Source of the DNA: Symsagittifera roscoffensis
Taxonomy: Eukaryota; Xenacoelomorpha; Acoela; Convolutidae
Assembly (NCBI RefSeq): GCF_963678635.1
Contig: NW_026971179.1
Span: 1 to 64,000 of the forward strand
Direction of reading: 5' to 3'
Length of the DNA stretch: 64,000 bases
Positions within the stretch are counted from its first letter, which is position 1, and every line of letters starts with the position of its first letter. The notes beneath the pieces are model-generated. The model saw nothing but the letters and a program-made list of their open reading frames with translations. It searched no databases and was not told where the DNA came from. A program made the translations under genes and the position numbers. Below are positions 33,045 to 46,175 of the stretch, piece by piece.

Positions 33045-34127
33045 AAAAGGTAAAATGTAACTTAGTAGTATGATAGGAAATCTAATAAAATGTCTCTAAT
33101 TTGGTGTGCATTTCCATCGGTTAACCGGTTAATGATAAGTTAACCGGTTAAAATAAATTAACCGATTAACAGCTGGTCTGTGAAAAAATTTAATCAAAAC
33201 AACATTTTTGAAATTCGTAGAGCTATTGTGATGTATTTTATTTTCAAAACTTATTTTTTTAAAAAAAGTTATATATTGAAAGATGTTATATATTTTTCTT
33301 GTATATCTGAGTTTTTGGACAGTTTTCCGATGGTAAGTTTGCCTAACATTGTCGGCTTTGATCAAGGCCCTTTCCTTACTGCGAGGTAGTTGACGTAGCG
33401 TTGAAAAAATACTCATGCAACTAAAGTGACGGCTCTTTTGCTGCCTCTCATTGGCAATTCAAAATTCAATGTACTGAAGCGAAATTTTTTAACTTCAGTT
33501 TTCAAACAAAAAAACCAACGGATTTGTTTTAACGTTTATGCCGTTTTCTATACTATTAATCAAGATTCACGGTCGATTATTTGAAGGCACCGTTTGGCCT
33601 CTTAGTTAAAAGGTGACAGAGAAATGTGCTTAAAGCCAAAAACTCATCGTAAACAGCAAAAACAGTTTGAAATTTTAGAACTAAAAAATCCGTTGGAGAT
33701 CTAAGAATCTCAGCATTTCTGTTGCCCTTCAATTAAGTGGCCAAAAGGGGCCTTGCAAACAAATTTCCATCTTATGTCATCTTTTCAACCGTGAATCTGC
33801 TAGTTGTAGAGAAAACAACGCAGCGCGTACGTGAAAAAATTTGGTTCATTTTCTCGCTCAGAAAAAAAAAAATGGAACTTCTATGTCCCGTGACTATAGC
33901 TGCTTTTTTTAGCCATACTGTTTTTTCAAGCGACCGTAGGGCAGGTGCGAGGACGTGAGACTCCTAATCTCCAGGTCGGAGGTTGAATTTTGAGTTATTC
34001 AAGCAAGCGTTCGGGCGTAGCGTTACTTTTTCTTTCTTTTGAAAGCCAGAACATATAAATTAACGCAAACTTTTAGGGCACTCATGATGCATAAAATTAA
34101 GCAATGGAGTTTATTAATGGATCCTGT
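33045..34127. repeat. 1,083-bp tandem duplication, copy 1
   Basis: Starts AAAAGGTAAAAT and ends TTAATGGATCCTGT. It contains three GGTTAACCGGTTAA-like palindromes near the start (33,117-33,170) and a tRNA-like segment near 33,935-33,990. It matches copy 2 base for base apart from scattered substitutions and a small indel near 33,864. Its small ORFs have no recognisable product. Confidence 0.95.
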
Positions 34128-35210
34128 AAAAGGTAAAATATAACTTAGTAGTATGATAGGAAATCCAATTAAATGTCTCTAATTTGGTGTGCATTTCCAT
34201 CGGTTAACCGGTTAATGATAAGTTAACCGGTTAAAATAAATTAACCGATTAACAGCTGGTCTGTGAAAAAATTTAATCAAAACAACATTTTTGAAATTCG
34301 TAGAGCTATTGTGATGTATTTTATTTTCAAAACTTATTTTTTTAAAAAAAGTTATATATTGAAAGATGTTATATATTTTTCTTGTATATCTGAGTTTTTG
34401 GACAGTTTTCCGATGGTAAGTTTGCCTAACATTGTCGGCTTTGATGAAGGCCCTTTCCTTACTGCGAGGTAGTTGACGTAGCGTTGAAAAAATACTCATG
34501 CAACTAAAGTGACGGCTCTTTTGCTGCCTCTCATTGGCAATTCAAAATTCAATGTACTGAAGCGAAATTTTTTAACTTCAGTTTTCAAACAAAAAAACCA
34601 ACGAATTTGTTTTAACGTTTTTGCCGTTTTCTATACTATTAATCAAGATTCACGGTCGATTATTTGAAGGCACCGTTTGGCCTCTTAGTTAAAAGGTGAC
34701 AGAGAAATGTGCTTAAAGCCAAAAACTCACCGTAAACAGCAAAAACAGTTTGAAATTTTAGAACTAAAAAATCCGTTGGAGATCTAAGAATCTCAGCATT
34801 TCTGTTGCCCTTCAATTAAGTGGCCAAAAGGGGCCTTGCAAACAAATTTCCATCTTATGTCATCTTTTCAACCGTGAATCTGCTAGTTGTAGAGAAAACA
34901 ACGCAGCGCGTACGTGAAAAAATTTGGTTCATTTTCTCGCTCAGAAACTAAAAAATGGAACTTCTATGTCCCGTGACTATAGCTGCTTTTTTTAGCCATA
35001 CTGTTTTTTCAAGCGACCGTAGGGCAGGTGCGAGGACGTGAGACTCCTATTCTCCAGGTCGGAGGTTGAATTTTGATTTAATCAAGCAAGCGTTCGGGCG
35101 TAGCGTTACTTTTTCTTTCTTTTGAAAGCCAGAACATATAAATTGACGCAAACTTTTAGGGCACTCATGATGCATAAAATTAAGCAATGGATTTTATTAA
35201 TGGACCCTGT
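34128..35210. repeat. 1,083-bp tandem duplication, copy 2
   Basis: Directly follows copy 1 with the same length (offset 1,083). Divergence looks like about 1-2 percent, so the duplication is recent, or an assembly artefact if haplotypes were joined. The short ORFs on both strands are duplicated with it, including one minus-strand frame with a single amino-acid change. Confidence 0.95.
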
Positions 35211-35212
35211 AA

Positions 35213-35295
35213 ATATACTTTGCCCAAAAACGAAAACTTGCTTTGCATACTTCTTTGCCCAAACATACTTTGCCCAAAACAAAACGAAAACTTGA
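35213..35295. repeat. Short ACTTTGCCCAAA repeats
   Basis: The phrase TACTTTGCCCAAA and AACGAAAACTTG recur two to three times within 80 bp just after the tandem duplication. Confidence 0.7.
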
Positions 35296-35639
35296 CGCGC
35301 AGAAAAGGAAATGTTTGAGCCTAATTTTTCGAATTCGTAAGTACATGCATGCAGCAAATAGGAGAATCCGTTTATGGTTGGCTTCAAATATTTATGTTTT
35401 AAAGGAAAGTCGGATGGCGCTACGGACATAATGTTTTAGTTTTGTCGAATGAAACGTTTAAAAACTTCTTCAGGCTTAACGTTTAAGAGAAAGCCAAGAA
35501 TATTCTGGAATTTTCAGTATTTCTGTAATCTGGATTATTCTAGAAATATTTTTGACAAAAATTTAATTCCTTAGACAAGATGGACTCAATTCATCTTAAA
35601 ACTACAACCTTCTTGCTAGAAATATTACCTGTTTGCAAA

Positions 35640-36200
35640 CTGATTTGCGCTGTCAAATGTTTTGAAATATTTCAAAGTTTCATTGCTTGCATTGATTGCT
35701 TTAAAAAAAACATACTTTTTTCGCCAATCGACCTGCAACTCAAAATTTCATTGCCTCAATAGCTTGCTTATAAAAAATTGAAACTTCTCGCCAGTCGCTT
35801 TATTCTATAAAACAACTTACCATATTCCAAAACTTCATCACATGAATAGCATGCTCAGAAAAACTTTGAAAAATATCAAGCTTTTTCATAGACCATATCG
35901 TTTTGCAAAAAATTTAAATTTTTTATAGCAAAACTAATCGCAAACTTTTAGACAAAATTTCTCGAACCAATTTGCCTTTTGAAAAAATCTAAAATATTTC
36001 AAAGTTTCAAGGTGGGATAGCCCTATTAGCTTCGTTAGCTTAAACTTTCCGCGAACCGATTCGGACAATTTGAAAAAAAAACTAAGTTTCATAGTTTGAT
36101 TAGCTTGCTTAGACAAACTTAAAGCTTTTCGCGTACTGTTTCGTTTTATAAAAGATTTCAAAATTGCATAGTTTTTGCTCGCTCTAATCTCCCAATATCT
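35640..36200. repeat. Degenerate AT-rich satellite, third locus
   Basis: Carries the same phrases as the arrays in HSP60 intron 2 (GAAATATTTCAAAGTTTC, TAGCTTGCTTA, CGCGAACCGATTCGG). It is preceded at 35,400-35,480 by a segment resembling 16,490-16,600, so the two loci share a longer ancestral unit. Confidence 0.65.
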
Positions 36201-36475
36201 CAAAAAACCTAAAAATAATGGAAGGACACATTTGAATTACAAACAATTATTTCTCCGCAAATAACTCTGCTTAACGAATAATGTGAAGTATACTGAATCT
36301 TTCATAACATCAACAATTTATAGCTTAAAAATTGAAGCAAGTTCTCAAAACACGGTTATTTGTTCTTCAGACAAATTGGTCTTTATTAGAGGTCAGACGC
36401 AATCAAGTTCGATTCGTGCTAGAGAGAAAAATTGGGTATATAGCCCCTCGAGTTTACATGTATAAAATTATGGTA

Positions 36476-36545
36476 TGGGAGGATTCGAACCCGTTCGATT
36501 GCTAGTTTGGCCGTTGTCACATACGTTAGGCCATAGTCCTGTTAG
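36476..36545 (-). repeat. tRNA-like sequence (SINE head), minus strand
   Basis: On the minus strand the segment contains GGGTTCGAATCCTCCC, a strong B-box-like T-arm, about 55 nt after a TATGGCCTAACG that loosely resembles an A box. Complete cloverleaf pairing was not found, so I treat it as SINE-derived. Confidence 0.4.
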
Positions 36546-37054
36546 TGTACAAGCTTTTCACTCTTATTTACGTTCGCACTTTTTGTTTCGTCATATGCAG
36601 TTACTTTCGCTCACACAGTTCAGTTTTGCGTTGCAAAATCCTCCGCCCCAAATGCGGAAGAACTGGGGTGAGCTTAACGGTCGGTCGGGTAAGCTTGCTC
36701 GTGTCTGTCTTGATAAGAGCGGAATGTGCGCATCCGTCTTCACTGCAGTTAATCTTGACGACGCGGGCGATAATCTTGACCTCGCGGGAACTCGGGTTCA
36801 ATCAACAAAACAAGATCACCGTTTTGAGAACAACGTCAGGTTGGGTGTTCGACTACGCACGCTTGTTAAGTAAAGAGGACACGTTTTCGTAGCCAACGAG
36901 ACCATATGGCGTCAGTGTGCGACTGCGCTCGTAGGTACATTTTCTTGTAATCGAAGTATTCCCCAGGAGAGAGCGAAAGAAAGTTTGCGGCGCACTTCCC
37001 AAGCGAAAAGTGATTACAGGTTAAAGCTTCTAAATCCCGTGAATAGGTACTTAC

Positions 37055-38770
37055 GTAGTGATCGGCCTTGCATTCAAAGTTTGCTCCACTAAGCAGAGTG
37101 TTGTTCCTAACACTTCTTCTGTCACCTGCCTACTGCCTAGTATATCGTGGAGTATGTTTAACTCTACCGACGAGGCGCTCCCAATAGCCACCATGATGTG
37201 GTGCACTGAAGAAATTGAAATTCCAGGTTATATCTTTATGCGCAAAGACGGGTGGAGCCATGTGCTTCCAGTTTTTGAAACAGGCAAGAAGTTCCTTTTC
37301 TGCAAAACAAAGTTGGCTCCGCCATCCGATCAAAAACTACTAGATGAACCTCAGCGCGCGGCAAAACGCTCGATGCACATCACACATGAGATGGTGTCTA
37401 GTGATGGCACAACCTCGAACAGTACAGCCCTGACGATGAGGCTAGTGAAAAGAAAACCTCATCTTTTCTCAGTGCTCCTTCAAATAGGAACGTAATATGG
37501 TCCAAAATACTCCACGCATGCAGACAAAGAGGGGATTGCTTATACCCGAGGCGTTCGACAAGGAAATTGGCCATAATCGGTGTGACCATGATTGCTTTCC
37601 GCTTTCGACATATAACGCAATGATTTTCAGAAGACTTCAGCCGTCGACGCAACCTTAGTATAGCGTGCTTTAAGTTAATCAAGGAGCGCATGTAGTCCAA
37701 CGCCTGATGAAAGTGCTCAAGGTGAAGGCTCTGAGCCAACAAACGAACAAATGTATGCCGGGAGTAAAAAAACAATAGTGTGTTCAGTATCAAAATTTTT
37801 ATCGACTAAAGGTCAACTTATTGACTTATGTGGACAGTGGACCGAAGAATACCAGCTGGATTCAAGAATGGGGCGTACGTGCTAATCTTGCTGTTGCTCT
37901 AAATGGGTTTATCAGATGTAAGTGATTTCATTTCGAAGGGAAATGACTCGACTTGCGAAAGATGTAAAAATTTGTTCTCCGCAATATCCAAATCAAGTGA
38001 ATCGGTGATCTTGATGCTGGTAACGCGAAACTGCGCATGAGACGGCAGCAGCCTCAACATAAAGACAATGGTTCGTTTATACCTTGTAAAAGAATCAAAA
38101 GTTTTCCAGTCAAATCCATGATCCGGAGGTTTGACTGACGCAACATCGGCGACAAAGCTAGAGCATGTCTCCAAACAATTATTGACATCGCATGACGGAC
38201 CCTTTAAGTGGATTTTAAAGATCACCTCTTGAATGGGTTCTAGTCCTTAGGGAGCTAGCCAATCCCTAGTCCTAAGAATGTTCCCCCAGCAACCCAGCGG
38301 CGATCCTTGAGGGCTTCCGAAGAAATCCCCCGTGAACCGGTATCAGTTGGATTACTGCCGCTCAGGACATGTTGACACTCGTCAATGATGGTAGGTTCGA
38401 GTATTTCGCCGATGCGGTTTCCAATGAAGACAGGAAGTTTACCATTAGAATTAAGCCACTGCAGTAGGGTGGTGCTATCTGTCTACATAAAATGATCGTT
38501 CACTTTAACTGTGAGTGCCTCCACAGTTTCGATTTTCATCCTTGTGGCAAGTAGAGCAGCTTGAATCTCTAACCTGGGTATTGACAAAACTTACATTGCC
38601 GCAACACGCGTTTTACGGAAATCAAATGAGATTTCCGGTTTGTGCGAGCTTATGAGACGCGCATGCAAAAACCCAACGACCCAGAGATCATCCTGCGAGC
38701 TATCACTGAGCTTGAGAAGCTCAATACGATACTTCATGATCGAAAAACGATCCGTTGAAGAATGACGTCC
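37055..38770 (-). pseudogene. BEL/Pao retrotransposon pol remnant (RNase H and integrase)
   Basis: Reading the minus strand from about 38,750: an RNase H-like part with LSIPRLEIQAALLATRM and TDSTTLLQWL, then HVLSGSNPTDTGSRGIS, then an integrase zinc region with ENHCVICRKRK near 37,610, a core piece ERFAAR...WSDGGANF near 37,340, and APHHGGYWERLVGRVK near 37,190. These are typical BEL/Pao sequences. In-frame stops (for example where Trp is expected in the RNase H part) and several frameshifts show it is dead. No LTRs were recognised. Confidence 0.8.
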
Positions 38771-39093
38771 TCGTCCTCGTCGGAAGTATTTGCCGCCAGA
38801 TTAGCGATATCCCCGCTATCTATATCAATGTCGTTGGTTTTTGCTGCCCGAATCAGAGTGTGGTCTGGAATTTGCCAACTGCTGTTCACCTGGTCCATCA
38901 ATTGTCGAAGCGAACGATGTGGTTGTGTATTTTCAACAGCAAAGCTATCCCCAGAGTAGTCATCAATTTGCGGATGGTCCCAATAAACGTTTTGAGTGTT
39001 AGCGACTTTTTCAGAGACTTCATCTAGGAAATCCTCACAACCACACGAAACTGGCTGTTGACCATCTTCAAAAATTGGCATCCATTTTTCCAA
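38734..39093 (-). CDS. Hypothetical acidic protein, 119 codons
   Basis: A minus-strand frame just upstream of the BEL/Pao remnant, rich in Asp/Glu/Ser, with no domain that I recognise. It may be a diverged part of the same element, since the RNase H frame begins where this one ends. Weak evidence. Confidence 0.25.
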   Translation of the reverse strand: MEKWMPIFEDGQQPVSCGCEDFLDEVSEKVANTQNVYWDHPQIDDYSGDSFAVENTQPHRSLRQLMDQVNSSWQIPDHTLIRAAKTNDIDIDSGDIANLAANTSDEDEDVILQRIVFRS

Positions 39094-39778
39094 ATCGTCA
39101 TCATCAGTTGGGTAAAATTAGCAGCAGCGGTGTTGTCATCGCGATCATCAATGCCAATCGCAGTTTGACTCGCGATGTTTTGTGGGCGTAGGGAAGAATC
39201 TGCTGGCCATCATCGTGGAATGTTTTGTTTTTCATCAAAAGCTGATAACTATGTTTTCGTCGAAGTCACAATTTGCAGATTGTTTGACTGGGATGCGATT
39301 CGACTGTTTTCAGTTTTGAATAACGAGCCAGAGGTGAAGGTGTCTCACTATCGTTGATGAGTCAAAATCTTCTGAGCAGTTTTTGATACACCTTTGCCCG
39401 ATAGTTTTCTGCAGTCTAAATATATATTTAAATGATTACTAACCCATTTAACGATGGTCACTAATGTTTGGTGAAAAAAAACGGAATTATTTTTTTTGTG
39501 ACTGCTACATCAACTTGAAGTCCAGATGCAACAAAAGGTGACCTGAAGGTCAAGTGTGGCCTTAAAAATCAGCCATCCTTAAAAAAAACTAAAAAATTAA
39601 AAATCGGTAATCACAAAAATCTTTCAACGAAGAAAAAAAATTCTCCGAACAAATTTTTTTGTTCTCACAAAAAAATTTCGTACCAAATTTTTTTTTTTCA
39701 AAAACAACAATTATCGCCAAAAATAAAATAAAATAAAAATGAAGGCAGATAAAAGTGATTTGTTTGGTAGGGACTCAA

Positions 39779-42692
39779 TCAATTCCGGGGTACTGTTACT
39801 TTGGTAGGAGCTGAATAGTAATCTTGATGACTGTCATGTAGTTCTTCTGAGTGCTCGAGATCAATTTCTAGTATCAATTCAATCAGAGAATTTTCAGACG
39901 TTTTAAAAATTTGGTTCAAAATTACCTCGCCTTCTATATGCTCTATTAACTCAAAGTTACGCACCGGTAATTTTTCCATTTGTATGACGCCGCCATAGAA
40001 ATTAATCGCGTCGATCTTAACCCCGTAGGTGCTAGGTTGATCTGGGTTGAAGTCAGGGCATTCTTTGTTGTTTGCTTTGAAAAAGCGACTATGGAACACA
40101 GATACAGTGCCACCTCGCATCATATTCTCGACCATTTCGAGATGCCTGCGGTCTGATATGACCTGAGCATTCGAATCTTTGCAGATACGTGTGAAGGCGT
40201 CTCCAGCTAAGTTCGAAGCTTTAAAATGATGCACAAAGTCCAGGCCAGAAAGTTGGTGACCAATTTTTTTCGAAACTCTTCAAAGACGCAAGCAAGAAGG
40301 ATTGTATCACACTTGAGGTACAAGTTGCGATAATCCTCCAAGTTCTGACATTTGAACTCTCTAAAAATTTTTCTTGGATGTTCCAGATCCGCTGCTGAAA
40401 CTGCAACTTCCCCTCCATTCAAAACATCGGACCAATATTGCACGGAAGGCAGTTCTTTTTTTGCAATTTTTTTTCTTTTTGCCATGTATGAACAAGGATA
40501 GAAACCTTTTTGTCGTATCAGACATCGTTGCTCCTCCGTCTTGTTTGCAAAATACTCGTTTAAAACCGACATTTTTTGCACTGGTAGATTATCAACCAGT
40601 TTTTGGTGGAAAAATTTAAGAACTTGCTCGAGTCAATGAATCTTAGGTGCTCGAAAACTTTTTGATCAGTTCCGTTCTTCTTTTTTACAGTTTTAGAAAG
40701 GAATCCAATGCCTAACGATATATATTTTTCGTCGGTTCTGGGTATAACACTCATCGTACTGTTTGGCTCACATTCATGCAATGCGAGACAAAAGTGGTGA
40801 AAGTCATAAATATGGATGTTATGTCCAATGACTGGGGTAAAAATCACAGTTCGTCTTGCTAGTTTGAAATTTCATGTGCACATCCCAGAAAGTTTCCAGA
40901 AAAATGACAATGTTCAAGACATATTTTGTGCTCATTGGTAAAATGTATACAGCAAATCAAACCTGTTGATGTGTTTTCTTTGTTCAACGATTCTTGACTT
41001 CCAAGTAAATGAGGAAATCGTTGCTTTTGACCATATATCACTTTCGCTAATTAAAACATTTGATTGAGAAATTTTTTCATGCATTGATCAGAGCGTAGTC
41101 AAAGATGTAAGGCTGTGAATTTCCGTGGTCAATTACCCCCAATGAGTATCCTCAAGCTTCATGTTTTTGTACGTCTCGGATTGATGATTGCGAAGGATTG
41201 TCAGGGCAAATATGTACAGGTTTTAGAAAAAATTCAAAGTCGAAGTAAATTACAAGTGGTAAAAACCACAAGGCCTGAAGGTTTTTGAACTTGTATCGGT
41301 TGGTAGTTTTTGCAGCTGAAGGTATGACTGATAGGGCAGGTTCATGATTCTTAAAAGACTGGATGTAATGCTCATGAGTTTCATCACTTCAACTAATGTG
41401 AAAACTGTTTCTACATAAATGCTTGAATGGGCGATGCTTATATCCTTTGATTTCACGGATGAATTTTAGGAAATCGTTTATAAGTACATAGTGATGCTTT
41501 GTAGGCTCATATACGAGAAGTAGGTCCATGTCAAATATCTCAATTTCTGTGTTGCTATCAATGTTCGGTTGCTCTGATATATAAATAGGCAAAAAGTCTC
41601 CCTTTTGGTACTGGAACACTATTACTCGCACATCGTAGAGTTGTTCCAATTGATGCGAAACTCTTGGTCAAATCAAAGGTTTCTTGGGTTTTGTGTGCAC
41701 GTTCAGCAGTGTATGAATCAGGTCGTGTTCACGCAGCTGCTGGGTTCGCTTTTTGTTGATCAGTCAGAAGTAGTTCGATAACATGCTTCAGACTAAAAGC
41801 AGCCGTAAAGCAAAGATCTTCGGAGCAATTATGATCGTCTTGATTTCTAATGTTTATCATAATCTGGGATGCTCGAAATCGAAAAGGCAAGTTAATATAA
41901 GATAATGCACGGAATGGAGAAGTTTTAGCAAGTTTAACAAAAACTTGAACTACGTGTTGCAAAACCCAACCGCTTCCATAAGATGCAAAAGTTTCCAAAC
42001 TCTTGCATATTTTCGATCATTTCAAAACACTCGTTGTCTAATCCCAAGCTCATCACTGTGTTCATGTCGGAGTTTGCATGAATTTCAATCCGCTTGTCGG
42101 GTTCTATATTACTAGAATCGATTATTGCTCTGGGTTTTACCAAACCCAAACTAGCGCTGAACAGAATTTTTCTTGGTCTTTCTGCAAAACGTTCCATTAT
42201 GAATTTTTGAGTTTTATCTTTTTTGTCTTGCATAAATTGAAACATCAAGCGACTATTTTTCATCCGTTGGTTGGTTCCGGCTGATCATAAATGTCTCAAG
42301 GACACCAAAAAAAGCCGACTCTATATTTTGAAGCTTTGTGCCGTTGATTTCGTCTCCAGCAACAGTACGCCCATCACCGAGAGCAGTATCAGCAGCGCCA
42401 GTTGTAGTAGCTAATTCAGCAGCTCTCATAACAGTTAGACCATGGGTTGTTAGTAGATGAGTTGATAAGTTTTTTTGCGAATGAAAGCCTATATGACAAT
42501 AGTCATAAATACTTCCAAGTTGACCATGAATGTGAGGAGTATGTTTTTATAATTTTGAGAGCATTTGAATTGTGAATGAACACTCACTCGATAAACAAAA
42601 AGGTATTTTTGAACAGAATGTTTGTCACGCTCATCACGACTTCTATTGCTCTTGTTTGCGTATGTCAGTGAACAAAAATTGCATTTGAACAT
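39779..42692 (-). pseudogene. Protein-primed type B DNA polymerase remnant (Polinton/Maverick or related)
   Basis: Minus-strand pieces in order: an N-terminal C2H2 finger (FKCNFC...H, 42,690-42,590), a linker with LETFMISRNQ, an NIRNQDDHNCSEDLCFTA block near 41,850, an exonuclease-domain piece with PVIGHNIHIYDFHHF (40,835-40,790) and EKYISL...LRFIDSSKF, a palm-approach piece with CQNLEDYRNLYLKCDTILL near 40,320, and the motif A region VKIDAINFYGG near 40,000. These match the DNA_pol_B_2 family carried by Polintons and related elements. The frame is broken many times and everything beyond motif A, including motif C, is absent. No capsid, ATPase or integrase gene of a Polinton was found nearby. 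Confidence 0.75.
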
Positions 42693-42699
42693 TTTTCAA

Positions 42700-44130
42700 A
42701 ATTTGTAAAGCAATTGATTAATAGAAAGATGTAGAGACAAGTGATCTCACTTATAATCATATACAACAGAAAATAGTAAAAGATAACTTTTTTTTGTCTA
42801 CCAAATGCAGACAAAGCGTTGATTTTGAACTAACTTTCCCGCCAAATTTCAAATTATATTCAAATTTTCCGCCTTAACGTACCTGCTGAAATACTATTGG
42901 TTGACAAAGCTTGATTAACGTGATTTTTTTAGGCAATCTTACTACAGATGATAAAATTCAGTTAAAAGTGACTGGATCAGAGTTACGTGATCACGCAAAT
43001 GATTTCAAAATTGATTACATGGTTTCAGATTTTAAAATGTACGTCACGAAGTAGGGAAGATTTCGAAACTTCAAATCTAAAATGAGCATGTCTCAATATA
43101 TTTACTGAGCCTGTGGTCTTAAATGTTATGTCAAAACAAGCTAGTTCTTTGTTTGAACACCGATTCTTTGTTTGAAAATAACAAAAGACTTGTTCAATTA
43201 CACATAGATTCGTTGAGCCAATTAATTGTTGCTTGTTATCAGTTTTTTTTAACGCTTCAACAAGCACTAAATTGGTTACTGATTATAATGGAGGGTTTCA
43301 AAAATTCCGTGTCTAAAAAACTGTGCGAATGGAATTTATCATCAAGCAAATGTCATTAAAATTACATTATATTAACAAAGGTAGGTTTGTTGTTTTCAGA
43401 AGGGGTAAAGATTTCAGTGTTTTCCTCCAAACTAATGGGGAGTCTTGTCATTTTTATCAGCAAAAACACGCGAAACTACAAAAAAAAACTGTATTTATAT
43501 TTCTTTGATATAGATGTTCAACTTACTACCCTTTTTTCAGTAGAAATATCCCACTTTCTCTACTAATAAAAAGAACTAGCTATTAAAAAGTCTATTTTTT
43601 TGGGTTGAAGTAAAGATCTCCTCACGAAATTGCGTTAGGGGTTCTGAACCCTGGCTAAAAAATGCGTAGCTTGGTGAGAACAGCAATATGAGTGGCCCGG
43701 AAGCCTTGTAACAAAAAGTTAGAAAAATTGCTTGGGATGAGGCTGTTTCTCTTCTATGAACGGTCTAAACAAAGTCGTGTGACATATGAAAAAGCTTCTC
43801 TCATTCATTTTACCACTTCTGTACAGAAATTCAAAGACTTTAGGACCGCAAGTTTACGAAACAAGTTTTCAGACCTTTTGAAAATATTAAATTTTTTTTT
43901 GTTTTTTGATTAACGACTTGTCCAACAATCGCTTACAAAGTGGTTTATTATGCTCTCCTTTTCCTAACAACATGACGAGTGAAGCATTAAGAGGTCGAAA
44001 ATTTTGATTAGAAAGCTGCTCATACACAATGAAACAAATTGAAAGTTATTAAAACTCACTCTCAATTTCAAATTTAAATGTATATACAAACTCAAAAAAT
44101 GAAAATCAAAAATCTCAATCTCATTTTCAA
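42700..44130. other. AT-rich stretch without recognised features
   Basis: Only short open frames without protein-like composition occur on either strand. I found no clear repeats, terminal inverted repeats or RNA genes. Confidence 0.6.
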
Positions 44131-44132
44131 AA

Positions 44133-44640
44133 TTAATTAAGATCCAAATACTTCTGAGCTTTTTCTAGTGTTGTTAGCTTCCGCTTTTTCCTTGGCGCAA
44201 GACCAAGAGAAGGAGTCAAGTTTTCCAAGTGATTACTCACTGTCGCTACAGGGGTGCGCGTTGGAGTTGAACAACATGGTTCAGCAAGCCATCGTGACAA
44301 TGTAGAAGAAGGATCAACATTCGGGGTAACTACACAAAATGAACAATCTGCTCCATTTCCCATAAACGATCAAAAATTTCAATTTCATCAAAGTATTGTA
44401 ATTGGTTTTCACACATCGGAGTAATATCACAATCTTATTTATTTAAAGATTTTTTAGTGTTTTTGATAATGTTGAAATATCAATCTGCAGAGCAAGAGGC
44501 TCGTCAGGGTCCGTAAATTTTCCAGATTTTATAAGGTAACTCAAATACTTCATATTGAGTTCTTCGTCTTCCTTTGACACTTTTAGGAAAGTTTTCTGAA
44601 TAAACGTTAAAAAGACTTCTGGGTATCATGATGTGATTTG
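44133..44640 (-). pseudogene. Unidentified protein-like remnant in two frames
   Basis: On the minus strand 44,626-44,445 reads a plausible C-terminal exon (acceptor-like CCCAG, then VFLTFIQKTFLKVSKEDEEL and further, ending at TAA). Another frame at 44,363-44,133 encodes a Pro/Thr/Ser-rich piece ending in a basic RKKRK segment. Composition is protein-like, but I do not recognise the family. Confidence 0.3.
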
Positions 44641-44799
44641 TACAAGTCCACTCATCAGAATTAAAATTTTTTTCTTCTTTATTGCAACAAAATTAACAAA
44701 AACGGTTTCATAAAAGATTATTTTTTCGTGATTAGCAAAAATATAGCAAGGTTTTCTGAAAAAAAAATAAAAAAGTATATTAAGAGGCCAAACTCTGCA

Positions 44800-45140
44800 T
44801 TCTCTGCAGTGTAAGCGGAATCCGCAACAGGCCAAAATCAGATTTGTCGCGGAATCCGCAACATTGCTACTTTTCTTTGATCTTCTAAGCTAATTTGGAT
44901 TCCACAAACAAATACCTAAATCCTTGTACCGCTCAAAATCGCTCCAAAATTAAGCGAATTTGCGAATCCGCAACAGTATTTGCGGAATCGAGAACAGTTT
45001 GTGGAATCCACAAACAAATGGTAAAACATTTGTATCGTTAAATTGAGCTGTTGCGGTAGCCGCAACTGTAAGTGGAATCCGCACATTGTAAGTAAAATCC
45101 GCAAATTGTAAGTTGAATCCGCATTTTGTTTGCTGATTCC
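44800..45140. repeat. Interspersed GGAATCCGCAA repeats
   Basis: Eight or more copies of GGAATCCGCA or its reverse complement, irregularly spaced. The same vocabulary (GATTCCACAGACAATGG, CTGCGGAATCCGCTAACAG) recurs at 50,515-50,670, 54,040-54,120 and 54,250-54,400, defining a dispersed AT-rich family. Confidence 0.7.
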
Positions 45141-45269
45141 ATTTACATATATGTTTATCTGTGGTAACCTTTTAATTTATATCTTTTATTTACTACAGGT
45201 GTTCACCAACAATACATGACGTCTACCAGTTTCAATTCGATCTCAACTTCGATCTGACCAACTTCGTCA

Positions 45270-45420
45270 CCAAGTTCGATCTCAATTCCTGTAACCCAAT
45301 TTCGATCCCAATTCCTGTAACCCAATTTCGATCTCGATTCCTGTAACCAAACTTTAGTCCCGATTCCTGTAACCAAACTTCGATCCCGATTCCTGTAACC
45401 CAACTTCGATCCCAATTCCT
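45270..45420. repeat. 26-bp minisatellite, about 6 units
   Basis: ATTCCTGTAAC recurs at 45,285, 45,311, 45,337, 45,363 and 45,389 with a constant 26-bp spacing and few changes. The minus-strand frame through it (repeating GYRNRD-like residues) is a repeat translation. Confidence 0.95.
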
Positions 45421-46175
45421 GCCATCAATCTCAATTCCTGCAAAAGGAACAAACTGAACAAACTTATAAAGTAAACTCGCATTTAATTTAATCTGTTCAT
45501 TTCATTCAATCAATTCAATTGAAATAATAGTTTGATGAAACTGGGAGTTTTCAAATATAGTTTGATAAGGCAAAATTTTCTGGAACAGTTTTTTGTTTCT
45601 GCAGTTAACCACTTATATTAGCTGTAGTTGTTCAAGTTTTGTTAATCTTTTTATCTAAAACGGATTTATTCAAATTATTTTTTCTTATTAGATAATTTAC
45701 TTTCTATGAGCAAATTACAACAAATAGATATTTTATTCTTTAAGAGCAACTTTGACATGCCGGCATATTTTCAGACCATAACACATACTGCATACAGTAA
45801 AAAGAAAACGGCAAATTACGGTTAATTTAAGGAGATCAAGTTACATTAAACAATCGTATGAAAACAGTCATGACAACAAACAGTATAAACAGTTCAAGTT
45901 GTTCATTCCAAGTCATAAAAAAAAACCTGTGCGGACTCGGCCGTATTATGTCTAAATACTTCTCGGTAGTTATCCTCGACGGCATAACTACCACAGCATG
46001 CAATAATATGGCATCGGATTGTGCTCATGAGGAAACTCTGTGTTCGTTGAACTTGAGAGATTTGACCAGAGTGTCTAGCTCACGTTCGTTTCTTGCTGGC
46101 AACAAATCCCATTTTCCCCCTAGCACAGAATCCCAAGTTTGATGGCTTCCAAAAACTCCTGATGTTATACTGCCC

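Noticed and set aside
45203-45415. 70-codon minus-strand ORF
   Set aside because: Translation of the 26-bp minisatellite.
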